From Parvibacillus sp035426385 (GTDB taxonomy: Bacteria; Bacteroidota; Bacteroidia; Chitinophagales; Saprospiraceae), in contig DAOLZQ010000007.1 in assembly GCA_035426385.1 (NCBI GenBank), positions 1-64,000 of the forward strand: a DNA stretch of 64,000 nt. Direction: 5' to 3'. The notes under the pieces are model-generated. The model was given only the letters and a program-made list of their open reading frames with translations. It made no database searches and was not told where the DNA came from. Both the position numbers and the translations under genes were made by a program. Shown here in pieces: positions 43,222-51,534 of the stretch. Positions within the stretch are counted from its first letter, which is position 1; every line of letters starts with the position of its first letter.

Positions 43222-44151
43222 TTATTTGTTTGTCTGAGTAAGTTGGTGGAAGACCTCCTCCATAGAAGCCAAGTTCACTGACATACCAATGATTTTCAGT
43301 CCATTTCTCACTGATGTATCAAAGATTTGTTCGCGCAAATCGTGATTTAAAGCAGAGTGAAATTGAACCGTTCGAGTATCATTTCTGTCATTCTGCTGCA
43401 CCTCGATGAGGTCGGGAATAGTGCCAAAGATCTTTGCCGGGTTTGAGGGTGGGATTGAAAACTGGACACTCACTATTTGTTTGCCCTGATTTATTTGATT
43501 CAATGAAGTTATATCGTCATCAAATATTTTTAGTCCTTTATTTATGATAATGACGCGGTTGCAGAGTGCCTCCACTTCTTGCATGATGTGAGAAGACAGT
43601 ATGACTGATTTCTCCTTGCCAATCTCACGGATTACCTGACGGATCTCAACGAGCTGGTTGGGATCGAGTCCTGAAGTGGGTTCATCCATGATCAATACTT
43701 CCGGATCATGAATCATTGCCTGAGCTAAACCTACACGCTGCTTATACCCTTTCGAAATCTGGCTGATCTTCTTCTTGCGCTCATCTCCCAGCCCCGTGAT
43801 TTCTATCATCTTATCAATGCGCTTTGAGGCATCCTTTAGGTTATATAAGTGAGCCACATAGTCAAGGTACTCCCGTATATACATATCCTTGTAAAGCGGA
43901 TTATTCTCCGGCAAATACCCGATTTTCTTCCTTACCTCAATAGAATCATATAAGGTATCTATGCCACAAATCTCGGCGTGACCGGAAGTCTGAGGTATAA
44001 AACAGGTCAATATCTTCATGGTGGTGGTTTTCCCTGCTCCATTTGGACCTAGAAAACCAAGTATATCACCTTTCTGAACATTGAAAGAGAGCTGATCAAT
44101 CGCTTTCTGGTCATCATATACTTTGGTTAGACCATTAACTACTATAGACAT
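43222..44151 (-). CDS. gldA: gliding-motility ABC transporter ATPase GldA
   Basis: 309 residues from ATG 44151. Walker A GPNGAGKTT (about 36-44), Q-loop YLPENNPLY, signature SKGYKQRVGLAQAM, Walker B LIMDEPTSGLDPNQ and H-loop LSSHIMQEVEAL are intact, with a C-terminal regulatory extension (about 215-309) of the ABC-2 export type. The frame is open to 44370, but that part overlaps marC and has no ABC character; the TACTTTTG promoter element at 44180-44187 also supports the later start. First gene of the gldA-gldF-gldG-DUF4340-phospholipase set. Confidence 0.93.
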   Translation of the reverse strand: MSIVVNGLTKVYDDQKAIDQLSFNVQKGDILGFLGPNGAGKTTTMKILTCFIPQTSGHAEICGIDTLYDSIEVRKKIGYLPENNPLYKDMYIREYLDYVAHLYNLKDASKRIDKMIEITGLGDERKKKISQISKGYKQRVGLAQAMIHDPEVLIMDEPTSGLDPNQLVEIRQVIREIGKEKSVILSSHIMQEVEALCNRVIIINKGLKIFDDDITSLNQINQGKQIVSVQFSIPPSNPAKIFGTIPDLIEVQQNDRNDTRTVQFHSALNHDLREQIFDTSVRNGLKIIGMSVNLASMEEVFHQLTQTNK

Positions 44152-44179
44152 TCTTATGTGGAAATATGAGCATGAAAGG

Positions 44180-44187
44180 CAAAAGTA
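44180..44187 (-). promoter_or_regulatory. -7 promoter element TACTTTTG for gldA
   Basis: Minus-strand TAnnTTTG match 28 bases before the gldA ATG at 44151, inside the spacer after marC. Confidence 0.55.
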
Positions 44188-44207
44188 ACAAAATCCAATG
44201 GGTTTAA

Positions 44208-44813
44208 TTAAAAGCCAACTTTCATAATGTTCCTCGCAAAAATTTGCACAGATATGGCCAATAAAATAACACCGAAAAATTTTCTCACTGCAACTAGCCC
44301 TGAAGGGCCCAGTGCGCGATGAATCACTTTTAACGATTTCAAGACAATGAAAATTACTATCAAGTTGCACAAAATGCCTACGAGTATGACTAGTTCATTC
44401 TTACTCTTTAATTCAAAAGTAGCTTTCAGTGACATTATGGTAGTGAGGGTGCCTGTACCTGCTATGAGAGGAAAGGCAATAGGTACCAGTGTCCCCGTCT
44501 TTGGATTGGTATCCGGCTTGAATATTTCCCATCCTAGAATCATTTCAATACCGATGAGAAACATAACTATACTCCCTCCTACTGCAAAAGAATAGTCACT
44601 TATGCCAAATAAATTGAGCAAAGGCCTACCCAAAAAGAAAAATAAAGTCATCAGTGATCCGGAGATCAAAGTCACCGAAACTGAGCGAATATGACCCATT
44701 TTTTCTTTCAGTGAAATCAACACAGGTATCGAGCCAAGTATGTCAATTACTGCAAATAAAGTTACAAAAACAGCAAAGAACTCGTGCCAATCCCAATCAA
44801 AAAAATCACCCAT
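44208..44813 (-). CDS. MarC family membrane protein
   Basis: 201 residues with six hydrophobic segments. FFAVFVTLFAVIDILGSIPVLISL, then IPLVA-type middle and AGTGTLTTIMSL are the MarC/UPF0056 marks. The true role of MarC is unknown; an old link to antibiotic resistance was withdrawn. Start taken at ATG 44813 since a TACTTTTG promoter element (44818-44825) overlaps the longer version starting at 44831. Lies 56 bases before gldA on the same strand. Confidence 0.88.
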   Translation of the reverse strand: MGDFFDWDWHEFFAVFVTLFAVIDILGSIPVLISLKEKMGHIRSVSVTLISGSLMTLFFFLGRPLLNLFGISDYSFAVGGSIVMFLIGIEMILGWEIFKPDTNPKTGTLVPIAFPLIAGTGTLTTIMSLKATFELKSKNELVILVGILCNLIVIFIVLKSLKVIHRALGPSGLVAVRKFFGVILLAISVQIFARNIMKVGF

Positions 44814-44817
44814 GATA

Positions 44818-44825
44818 CAAAAGTA
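44818..44825 (-). promoter_or_regulatory. -7 promoter element TACTTTTG for marC
   Basis: Perfect TAnnTTTG on the minus strand 4 bases before the ATG at 44813; a transcript would be nearly leaderless. It helps decide the start. Confidence 0.5.
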
Positions 44826-44869
44826 AAACAATACAATTTAATGCCCTTAAATATCTAACATGAAAAAGT

Positions 44870-46057
44870 CTAGCCCAAATTTGGTCTAGGACTTGGCATT
44901 AACCTCAGAAAATAGACCACAATCACTGCCGCCAATGCTCCAGACCATATAAATAGTGTAGCTGCCCCAAAATAGGTCCAAATAAGCCCAGCTAAGGTGC
45001 TGGCCAATAGAAGACAAATACTCTGAAAAGCAGTATAAGCGCCAATGGCGGTAGCAGTATCTTCTCTCTTCACAACATTGCTGATCCAAGCCTTGGAGAC
45101 ACCTTCTGTCGCGGCAGCATATAATCCATATAGAAAAAAGAACAGTGCAAAAGAATAAAACCCGGGGAAAACACCAAACCCTATATACACCAGTACAAAT
45201 AAGCTCAACCCAAACACAAACATCTTCCTGAAACCGATTTTATCAGCGAGTATTCCCACTGGATAAGACAGTAATGCATAGACCAGATTATAAAAAATAT
45301 AAACTCCGATCGTCTGAGTATCATTGAGTCCAACATCCTTCATGCGTAAAAGCAGGAAAATATCTGAGCTATTGATCAGGGCAAATAGTAAGAACCCAAT
45401 AGTAATCTGTCTATACTTCAGCGGACTGATCTTCCAATAGCTCATAAAAGAAAAGAATGAGACACCTCCAGTCCTCACCTCCTGAGAAACTTTTGATTCC
45501 TTTAATTTAAAAGTTAGCAAAATAGCCAACACACCGGGCAAAAAAGCTACCAAAAATAGTGTTCTATATTCCCCTGGTCTGAAGTATAAATAGATTAAAG
45601 CTGCAGCCGGTCCTAATACAGCTCCTATGGTATCCCAACTGCGGTGAAATCCAAACACTCGCCCTTTGTGCTCAGGAGTAGTCTCAGATGACAACAGAGC
45701 ATCTCTGGCACCTGTGCGAATGCCTTTACCTAATCTATCTATAGTGCGGGCAAAGAATATCCATAACGGCTGGATTAAGAGAGCCATAAGAGGCTTTGAA
45801 AGTGCACTAAGACTATATCCCAATTGTACAAATGGCACCCGCCTGCCTTTATGATCTGATAATTTACCGAAATATCCCTTGCTCAAGCCGGCAACCGCCT
45901 CTGCCAATCCCTCTAAGAGACCTATTGCAACAATTGAAAAACCAATAGATCGCAGATAGGCAGGCATGACCGGATAGAGCATTTCGCTCGCCATGTCAGT
46001 ACATAAACTGACCAGTGAAAGTACCCATATGGTGCGGGTAATTATCTTTCTGGTCAA
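44870..46057 (-). CDS. MFS transporter
   Basis: 395 residues with about 11-12 transmembrane helices. MFS motif A is visible in the loop after helix 2 (GLSKGYFGKLSDHKGRRVPFVQLGYSLSAL) and its repeat in the second half (YPVGILADKIGFRKMFVFG). DRLGKGIRTGARDALLS is typical of a group of putative drug/metabolite exporters. It begins 6 bases after the T9SS protein gene and seems to belong to the redoxin/cytochrome operon. Substrate unknown. Confidence 0.9.
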   Translation of the reverse strand: MTRKIITRTIWVLSLVSLCTDMASEMLYPVMPAYLRSIGFSIVAIGLLEGLAEAVAGLSKGYFGKLSDHKGRRVPFVQLGYSLSALSKPLMALLIQPLWIFFARTIDRLGKGIRTGARDALLSSETTPEHKGRVFGFHRSWDTIGAVLGPAAALIYLYFRPGEYRTLFLVAFLPGVLAILLTFKLKESKVSQEVRTGGVSFFSFMSYWKISPLKYRQITIGFLLFALINSSDIFLLLRMKDVGLNDTQTIGVYIFYNLVYALLSYPVGILADKIGFRKMFVFGLSLFVLVYIGFGVFPGFYSFALFFFLYGLYAAATEGVSKAWISNVVKREDTATAIGAYTAFQSICLLLASTLAGLIWTYFGAATLFIWSGALAAVIVVYFLRLMPSPRPNLG

Positions 46058-46063
46058 GGATTA

Positions 46064-47161
46064 TTACAGTTTCAGGACTCGACCGGTGAACCTTACTCCG
46101 TCGAGATTTTCTGCTTGGATCAGATAAAATCCTTTAACCCAACTGCCCACTTCAATGATTTGATCTCCAGAAATATTACCCTTCCACATAACCTTTCCCT
46201 GAATATCCAAGATTTGTACATTATAAGTAATCATTTGGTCGGAAAAGGATATATTTAGAATCTTGTCAGCCGGAACAGGTGAGATCTGTGCAACAGTCTC
46301 AATAGGTGCAGTCTTTAACTTATTATTTAGTTTCCAGTTGGTCCTATATTCTAGTCTGTATCTTGCAGTAGGTCTTTGTTTACCCACTTTCGCTACAAAT
46401 CCTCTTACCTCGGGAGACCAATAGATAAATTCATGGCCAGCGGTATTTAGATTCTCCGACCCCGGAAATAGACTAGTTATGTCTTGCCAGCCAAGAAATG
46501 GGATATACATTTCTAAGGTTGTAGTCGTACGAAAACCATGATTAAACTGAACTACCGGATAGCTTTCCTCCGGTAATTTCAAGATGCCACTACCTGACAT
46601 AGAAAGCGTATCAGCCCATGCAATAGTGATCCTGAATGAATCCGGTTTTATAGGTAATTGATTTAGAATTGAATCCGGCAATATAGAGGAAGGGAAGCTA
46701 TTCCTAGCTTGTGAAGCAGTAATATGCTTATCACCAAGCCCAGTGGGGACAAAAACTTCAGGAACCGATGGATTATACTTCAAGTTGACGGGAAAAGGAC
46801 CAAAATTTCCTGCCATACCTAGGAATTGTAGCGAAGTCGGATTGCTAAATAGATAATTTTCACTCATTGGATTTTGGGAAGTAGTCATCATCAGATTAGC
46901 AGAGGAAAATGCTGCGTGATTGTTTCCGGTAGCAGGATCTCTATAATAATATCCTATGCTGCTATTCTGACTGATCTGTTGGAAATCCCAGGTCTGATTC
47001 AATCCGGTCTGAATCCCACTAGTAGAATCAAAAGATGAAGTGGAGGATACATAGATAGAATCTCCGATTATAGGGAAAGAGGTGTCCGATATAGATATCT
47101 GACTATAACCAATGCAGACTCCTAAACCCATAAAGAGTACTACTAATAAACTAACTTTCAT
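46064..47161 (-). CDS. secreted protein with T9SS sorting domain, unknown
   Basis: 365 residues. Signal peptide to about residue 20; a beta-rich region with no known fold (about 25-285); then the type A sorting domain (from about 290, ISPVPADKILNISFSDQMITYNVQILDIQGKVMWKG...GFYLIQAENLDGVRFTGRVLKL), complete at the C-terminus. Probably exported and attached to the surface. It lies 8 bases after the cytochrome/monooxygenase gene and 6 before the MFS gene. The non-CTD part is not recognised. Confidence 0.8.
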   Translation of the reverse strand: MKVSLLVVLFMGLGVCIGYSQISISDTSFPIIGDSIYVSSTSSFDSTSGIQTGLNQTWDFQQISQNSSIGYYYRDPATGNNHAAFSSANLMMTTSQNPMSENYLFSNPTSLQFLGMAGNFGPFPVNLKYNPSVPEVFVPTGLGDKHITASQARNSFPSSILPDSILNQLPIKPDSFRITIAWADTLSMSGSGILKLPEESYPVVQFNHGFRTTTTLEMYIPFLGWQDITSLFPGSENLNTAGHEFIYWSPEVRGFVAKVGKQRPTARYRLEYRTNWKLNNKLKTAPIETVAQISPVPADKILNISFSDQMITYNVQILDIQGKVMWKGNISGDQIIEVGSWVKGFYLIQAENLDGVRFTGRVLKL

Positions 47162-47169
47162 ATATAAGA

Positions 47170-48738
47170 TTATAATTTAATGAATTTTTGAGTCAACTGG
47201 TTATCAGAGGTCTTTACCCTTGCGAAATAACTTCCCGCCGGCAATGTATGTATATCAATCTCCATTTGATACATTCCATTGTCTGCATACTGATTGCTGT
47301 ATTTAGAAATAAACACTTTGCCATTAAGATCAATGATATCCACAGTAATGGGCTGAGCTCTGCTAAGTGTAAAAGGAACTGTAATTTTGTTTTTAGAAGG
47401 ATCGGGATATATTGGGAAGATCTTGTCCTTCATAAAATCAAGAACCACCTTTTTATTATCCAGTATATCACCGAATACCAAATTCTCATCACCCGGTTGA
47501 TACGTCATAAAAATCAGAGGCAAATAATACATCTCATCCGAAGTTTTCTCACCCCAAGATACAGTTTTAGGCGGGTTATTTGGATTATAAGGATTATTTG
47601 TGGTGTTATCATACGTAGCAAAAGCGTGTATCTGTGACCCTTTCGGAAGTACTACGGGCTTTACAAAGTTGTACGCACCCTGCCAGTTGAAGTCCCAATC
47701 ATTTATTTTCATCACATCAATGCGGGTTTGGTTCGGTAGTACCGCATAGATCTCCCACTTTCTGCCCAATAAGTGCATATGGGGTGAGACGCCCAGGAAA
47801 GTGACATCATATGGGAGTGTGATGAGTCCATGAAATTCTTTGACCGTATTTGGTGGTATCACAAATACATCGCCTTGTAAAACACCGGGGATAGGCAACA
47901 TGACATACGACTGTACGAAGCGCGTAGGAATGTCTTTACTAAAGAATAAATTGATAGAAGTACTATCCCATTCATCTGTAGCGGAGGGCGCATAGTGCAT
48001 TTGCAATAGTAAATCAGAATTTTTAGGGATTCTCATTGCTAATCCATCAGTATAAACTATGGGTTTCTGACCGGGTACATATCCCGGTAGTTGATTGTTC
48101 AGTTGACCCGATATTGAGCTGCTAGAACCTGAAAATCCATATTCCGGTGTAGCCGCATCCGCATCTCGCGAGGCTGAAGTAGAATCTGCCCATATCAGAG
48201 TGTGATGTACGACCTTCTTGTTCCCCGGTCTAACCTCCAGTGCAGTCAGATATTTGGTTTCAGTCAGGTGAGTTGGAATAACAAAGTAACGATACTCATC
48301 GGTACCTGTACCTTTGTGTAAATAGGATTGGGCAAATGAGACTACCATATCCGGAGTACCGATCTGCGAACCCGTAGGAAATACGGGGAATTGCGGTTCA
48401 ATATTGGGATCACCTCTTTCCATTCCCTGATCTACCCAGGTGGATATCAGATTAATTTCTTCATCTGACAAGAAATTTTGCTTTTGATAGTCACGGATTC
48501 CTCTTTCAGGCTTGAAAGGCGGCATATATTTGATCCCGGTGACATACTTAATAAAATTTCCCCGATCCTTGACTTCTGCGTAGTTGGTCAACGAAAAAGG
48601 CGCGATTTCGCCCGGTCTATGACAAGAACCACATTTATTATATATGATCGGAGCAATATGCTCTGCAAAAGTAACTTGTTGTGCCTCGGCTTTATAAAAG
48701 ATGCCAAAGCAAAGAATAGATAATAATAGAATTCGCAT
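47170..48738 (-). CDS. c-type cytochrome / copper type II monooxygenase-like protein with T9SS sorting domain
   Basis: 522 residues. Signal peptide (to about 19); a c-type heme site CGSCH at 36-40 with MPPF (M72) as likely axial ligand; a PHM/DBH-like region (about 130-430) with copper-type histidines: HH at 178-179, H248 in LLLQMHYAP, H320 and H322 in SPHMHLLGR and M403 in GEKTSDEMYYL. A complete type A sorting domain closes the protein (from about 440). The parts imply a surface-located oxidase or monooxygenase that takes electrons through heme. Substrate unknown. Upstream redoxin gene ends 10 bases before. Confidence 0.85.
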   Translation of the reverse strand: MRILLLSILCFGIFYKAEAQQVTFAEHIAPIIYNKCGSCHRPGEIAPFSLTNYAEVKDRGNFIKYVTGIKYMPPFKPERGIRDYQKQNFLSDEEINLISTWVDQGMERGDPNIEPQFPVFPTGSQIGTPDMVVSFAQSYLHKGTGTDEYRYFVIPTHLTETKYLTALEVRPGNKKVVHHTLIWADSTSASRDADAATPEYGFSGSSSSISGQLNNQLPGYVPGQKPIVYTDGLAMRIPKNSDLLLQMHYAPSATDEWDSTSINLFFSKDIPTRFVQSYVMLPIPGVLQGDVFVIPPNTVKEFHGLITLPYDVTFLGVSPHMHLLGRKWEIYAVLPNQTRIDVMKINDWDFNWQGAYNFVKPVVLPKGSQIHAFATYDNTTNNPYNPNNPPKTVSWGEKTSDEMYYLPLIFMTYQPGDENLVFGDILDNKKVVLDFMKDKIFPIYPDPSKNKITVPFTLSRAQPITVDIIDLNGKVFISKYSNQYADNGMYQMEIDIHTLPAGSYFARVKTSDNQLTQKFIKL

Positions 48739-48748
48739 GATTTTTCTT

Positions 48749-49291
48749 TTATTTTATGATAAAACAGCCAATAGGTTCCGTATTGGCGGGTATACTCTTT
48801 GTGCCATATAATACATTCTCCAGGGCATCAGCTACATATTTTTCTGTAACTACTGACCTTTTCTTTCCAAGAGTTTCATATTGATTGTCCAATTTTCCTC
48901 TATACAAAATAGAATTTCTCTGATTATCCCACAGTATCACCTCGGGAGTAATAGATGCTTTGAATTTTCGAGTCCATTTCTGGCCTTTATCAACTACCGA
49001 CTCACAATGCAAGTTATATTTTTCTTTAAAATTCTCAATTGATTCTTTTGTGGACTCTCGATTATTGGGAAATATCATAACAAATTGCACACTGTCAGAA
49101 CTATATCGGGCCATTAATTCTTTCCAATTGAGCGTGATCTGCTGACAAATGGGACAAGATTCGGATACAAAAATGTAAATAGTGTAAAGTGGTTTCTCAT
49201 TGCTACTGCTTATAGAGCTACTATATAGGTCGACGCCGGCTATTGAAAAACTCAGAAAAAGTACAAAAAATAATCTCATAACTTTGATCAT
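48749..49291 (-). CDS. exported redoxin/thioredoxin-like protein
   Basis: 180 residues from ATG 49291 (ATGs at 49303 and 49279 are alternatives; 49279 starts directly at MRLFFVLFLSFS). After a signal peptide, the thioredoxin fold contains the redox motif CPIC (SESCPICQQITLNW), WKELMARY, and PEVILWDNQRNSILYRGKLDNQY, the pattern of TlpA/AhpC-type redoxins found with PHM-like cytochrome proteins. First gene of the operon. A role in redox balance or assembly of the cytochrome/copper protein is inferred from the position. Confidence 0.82.
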   Translation of the reverse strand: MIKVMRLFFVLFLSFSIAGVDLYSSSISSSNEKPLYTIYIFVSESCPICQQITLNWKELMARYSSDSVQFVMIFPNNRESTKESIENFKEKYNLHCESVVDKGQKWTRKFKASITPEVILWDNQRNSILYRGKLDNQYETLGKKRSVVTEKYVADALENVLYGTKSIPANTEPIGCFIIK

Positions 49292-49305
49292 ATGTCGGTC
49301 CATAA

Positions 49306-49337
49306 AATTTTATAACCCATTATTGAGTTATAAAATT
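49306..49337. repeat. 11-bp inverted repeat in the divergent gap
   Basis: AATTTTATAAC (49306-49316) and GTTATAAAATT (49327-49337) are perfect reverse complements with a 10-base loop, between the redoxin operon and the DUF3467 gene. Symmetry and place fit a regulator site, but AT-richness allows chance. Confidence 0.4.
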
Positions 49338-49410
49338 ATTGAATGTGCATTTTACTTCAACATTTAACTACATCTTTGTTTAAATAGATTAATAATAATA
49401 AAATTTAAAA

Positions 49411-49728
49411 ATGTCAGAACAACAACAACCGGAAAATCAACTGAATATCGAATTAAGCGAAGAAGTCGCTGAAGGTACATATGCCAATCTGGCTATTATC
49501 ACCCATTCACACAGCGAGTTTGTGGTAGACTTTATTCGTGTCATGCCCAATGTTCCCAAGGCAAAAGTGCAATCTCGCATCATCATGACACCTCAACACG
49601 CTAAGAGATTGCTAAATGCACTTCGTGATAATATCACGAAATTTGAAAATAATTTTGGGGCAATCCAAGATTTGGAAATGCCACCTATACCGCCGATTAA
49701 CTTTAATGCTCCGAAGGCAAAAGCCTAA
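49411..49728 (+). CDS. DUF3467 domain protein
   Basis: 105 residues, no signal peptide. ELSEEVAEGTYANLAIITHSHSEFVVDFIR and PKAKVQSRIIMTPQHAKRLLNALRDNI are the DUF3467 pattern, a small conserved cytoplasmic protein of unknown function in Bacteroidota and others. It starts about 100 bases after the divergent redoxin gene and is followed by a membrane-protein gene with a 37-base gap. Confidence 0.88.
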   Translation: MSEQQQPENQLNIELSEEVAEGTYANLAIITHSHSEFVVDFIRVMPNVPKAKVQSRIIMTPQHAKRLLNALRDNITKFENNFGAIQDLEMPPIPPINFNAPKAKA

Positions 49729-49765
49729 TTCGCTAAATTATATTTTTAAAAATAAAGGGATTAAT

Positions 49766-50377
49766 ATGAAATACAGGATGAATTCTTTGCTCCAGGTAAA
49801 GTCAATGGTATTTTTGAGTTTTATTTTTTGGCTTCCATTTATGGGTCAGGCTCAGGTAGAGCAGACTCCGAAAGAAAAAGAATCCTATACTAATCCATCT
49901 ATTAATAATAGAGCTGCCCCACCCCGCTACGAGCATCGAGGTGACAGAAGAGGTGGAGACCAGTGTACCTGTCGAGAGTGCCAGCATAAGATGAATATGC
50001 AGGCACATCAAGGACCGATGATGACGCCCGAAGAAGGTGCAATGAATATCAATAGATATCGTAAACTGCGTAATACAGGGATAGGACTGATGATAGGTGG
50101 TGCTGTAGTTACTGGAGCAGGAATAGGTATCCTGGCATATAGCTTTGTAAAGAAGGATAAAGAAGGTGAATATAAATTCACCGACAGTCCTGATCCTATC
50201 CTGGCTATTGCGGGCAGTGGTACTGCCCTATTGGGCAGTGCAGCGCTAACTTCAGGGACAGTACTGACAATAGTAAGCTCTATTAAGATGAATCGAACCC
50301 GCTCAGCCATGAGGGATATGGGTACTCTCGATTTACAGTCCGGCAGAAATGGTTTAGGGCTTTGCCTAAGGTTCTAA
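49766..50377 (+). CDS. small exported membrane protein, unknown
   Basis: 203 residues from ATG 49766, preceded by an SD-like AAAGGG 10 bases upstream; the frame also opens at 49616 but that part overlaps the DUF3467 gene and lacks protein character. Signal peptide (to about 30), a short CTCRECQHKM segment that could bind metal, and two Gly/Ala-rich helices (IGLMIGGAVVTGAGIGILAY and the TALLGSAALTSGTVLTI region) in the second half. Not recognised. Confidence 0.65.
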   Translation: MKYRMNSLLQVKSMVFLSFIFWLPFMGQAQVEQTPKEKESYTNPSINNRAAPPRYEHRGDRRGGDQCTCRECQHKMNMQAHQGPMMTPEEGAMNINRYRKLRNTGIGLMIGGAVVTGAGIGILAYSFVKKDKEGEYKFTDSPDPILAIAGSGTALLGSAALTSGTVLTIVSSIKMNRTRSAMRDMGTLDLQSGRNGLGLCLRF

Positions 50378-50381
50378 TCCA

Positions 50382-51410
50382 TTAAAAGTCGAGCGACTGC
50401 TGCTGTATTGCCGGCTTATTAATACCAAGATGTCGATATGCTTTGTCTGTGACAATCCGGCCTCTAGGTGTTCGCTGAAGAAATCCTTCCATGATCAGGA
50501 AGGGCTCGTACACTTCTTCTATTGTCCCGCTCTCCTCTCCTACTGAGGTACTAATGGTATTGATACCTACAGGTCCACCATTAAATTTCTCTATTATGCT
50601 GCGAAGGATTCGATTGTCCATCTCATCAAGACCCAGTTCATCCACGTTTAGAGCATCTAGTCCCATCTTTGCAATTTCAAGAGTGATGGTGCCTTTCCCT
50701 TTTATCTGCGCAAAATCACGCATACGCCGCAATAATGCGTGAGCTATTCTCGGTGTTCCTCTGCTGCGGCGTGCTATCTCATGAATGCCTGCAGGTTCAG
50801 CCGGCACTTGTAATATTTTAGTCGCTCTAAGAATTATTCCCTCCAGAGTAGGTACATCATAATAATCAAGCAAAAAAGTAATTCCAAATCTCGCGCGCAT
50901 AGGAGCACTTAGCAATCCTTGACGTGTAGTTGCACCTACCAGAGTAAATGGATTTAAAGCCAACTGTACACTACGTGCATTGGGACCGGAGTCAATGAGT
51001 ATGTCTATTCTATAATCTTCCATAGCGGAGTATAGGTACTCCTCTACCACAGTATTGAGACGATGTATCTCGTCAATAAACAACACATCACCGGATTCCA
51101 GATTAGTCAGTAAGCCTGCGAGATCACCCGGCTTATCCAGTACAGGTCCGGAGGTCATTTTGAGCTGAGCGCCGAGTTCATTTGCTATAATATTACTCAG
51201 TGTGGTTTTTCCCAGTCCGGGAGGTCCGTGAAGCAGTACATGATCCAAAGCTTCGCCTCTGAGTTTTGCAGCCTGAATGAATATGGAAAGATTTTCAACG
51301 ATCTTCTTCTGACCTTTAAAATCATCAAAATACCCAGGCCTGAGCGTACGTTCGATCACCTTCTCTTCCTGAGAATGTGCAAACTGTTCTTCTTTTTTAT
51401 TATTCTTCAC
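50382..51410 (-). CDS. ruvB: Holliday junction branch migration helicase RuvB
   Basis: 342 residues. AAA+ ATPase with Walker A GPPGLGKTTLS, Walker B LFIDEIHRLN, sensor region PFTLVGATTRQGLLSAPMRARFG, and the C-terminal winged helix (GGPVGINTISTSVGEESGTIEEVYEPFL, RTPRGRIVTDKAYRHLG). It drives branch migration with RuvA at Holliday junctions; ruvA and ruvC are not in this window. A TATCTTTG promoter element lies at 51434-51441. Confidence 0.97.
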   Translation of the reverse strand: MKNNKKEEQFAHSQEEKVIERTLRPGYFDDFKGQKKIVENLSIFIQAAKLRGEALDHVLLHGPPGLGKTTLSNIIANELGAQLKMTSGPVLDKPGDLAGLLTNLESGDVLFIDEIHRLNTVVEEYLYSAMEDYRIDILIDSGPNARSVQLALNPFTLVGATTRQGLLSAPMRARFGITFLLDYYDVPTLEGIILRATKILQVPAEPAGIHEIARRSRGTPRIAHALLRRMRDFAQIKGKGTITLEIAKMGLDALNVDELGLDEMDNRILRSIIEKFNGGPVGINTISTSVGEESGTIEEVYEPFLIMEGFLQRTPRGRIVTDKAYRHLGINKPAIQQQSLDF

Positions 51411-51433
51411 AATGAACCGGATCGTAGACCATT

Positions 51434-51441
51434 CAAAGATA
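51434..51441 (-). promoter_or_regulatory. -7 promoter element TATCTTTG for ruvB
   Basis: Perfect TAnnTTTG on the minus strand, 23 bases before the ruvB ATG at 51410. Confidence 0.6.
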
Positions 51442-51534
51442 TATAAAAAATGAGTAATACTTTATTTACCATCGAGTCTGCAGAAAAAGGAACTAAGAAT
51501 TTTTGATTTTCTTATTTTGAGGCAAATTACGTCG

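Noticed and set aside
44152..44370. N-terminal 73-codon extension of gldA
   Set aside because: Overlaps marC, contains many cysteines and no ABC sequence; the promoter element at 44180-44187 lies within it.
47188..47637. 149-codon plus-strand frame
   Set aside because: Antisense to the cytochrome/monooxygenase gene and rich in Ile/Arg from reversed codons.
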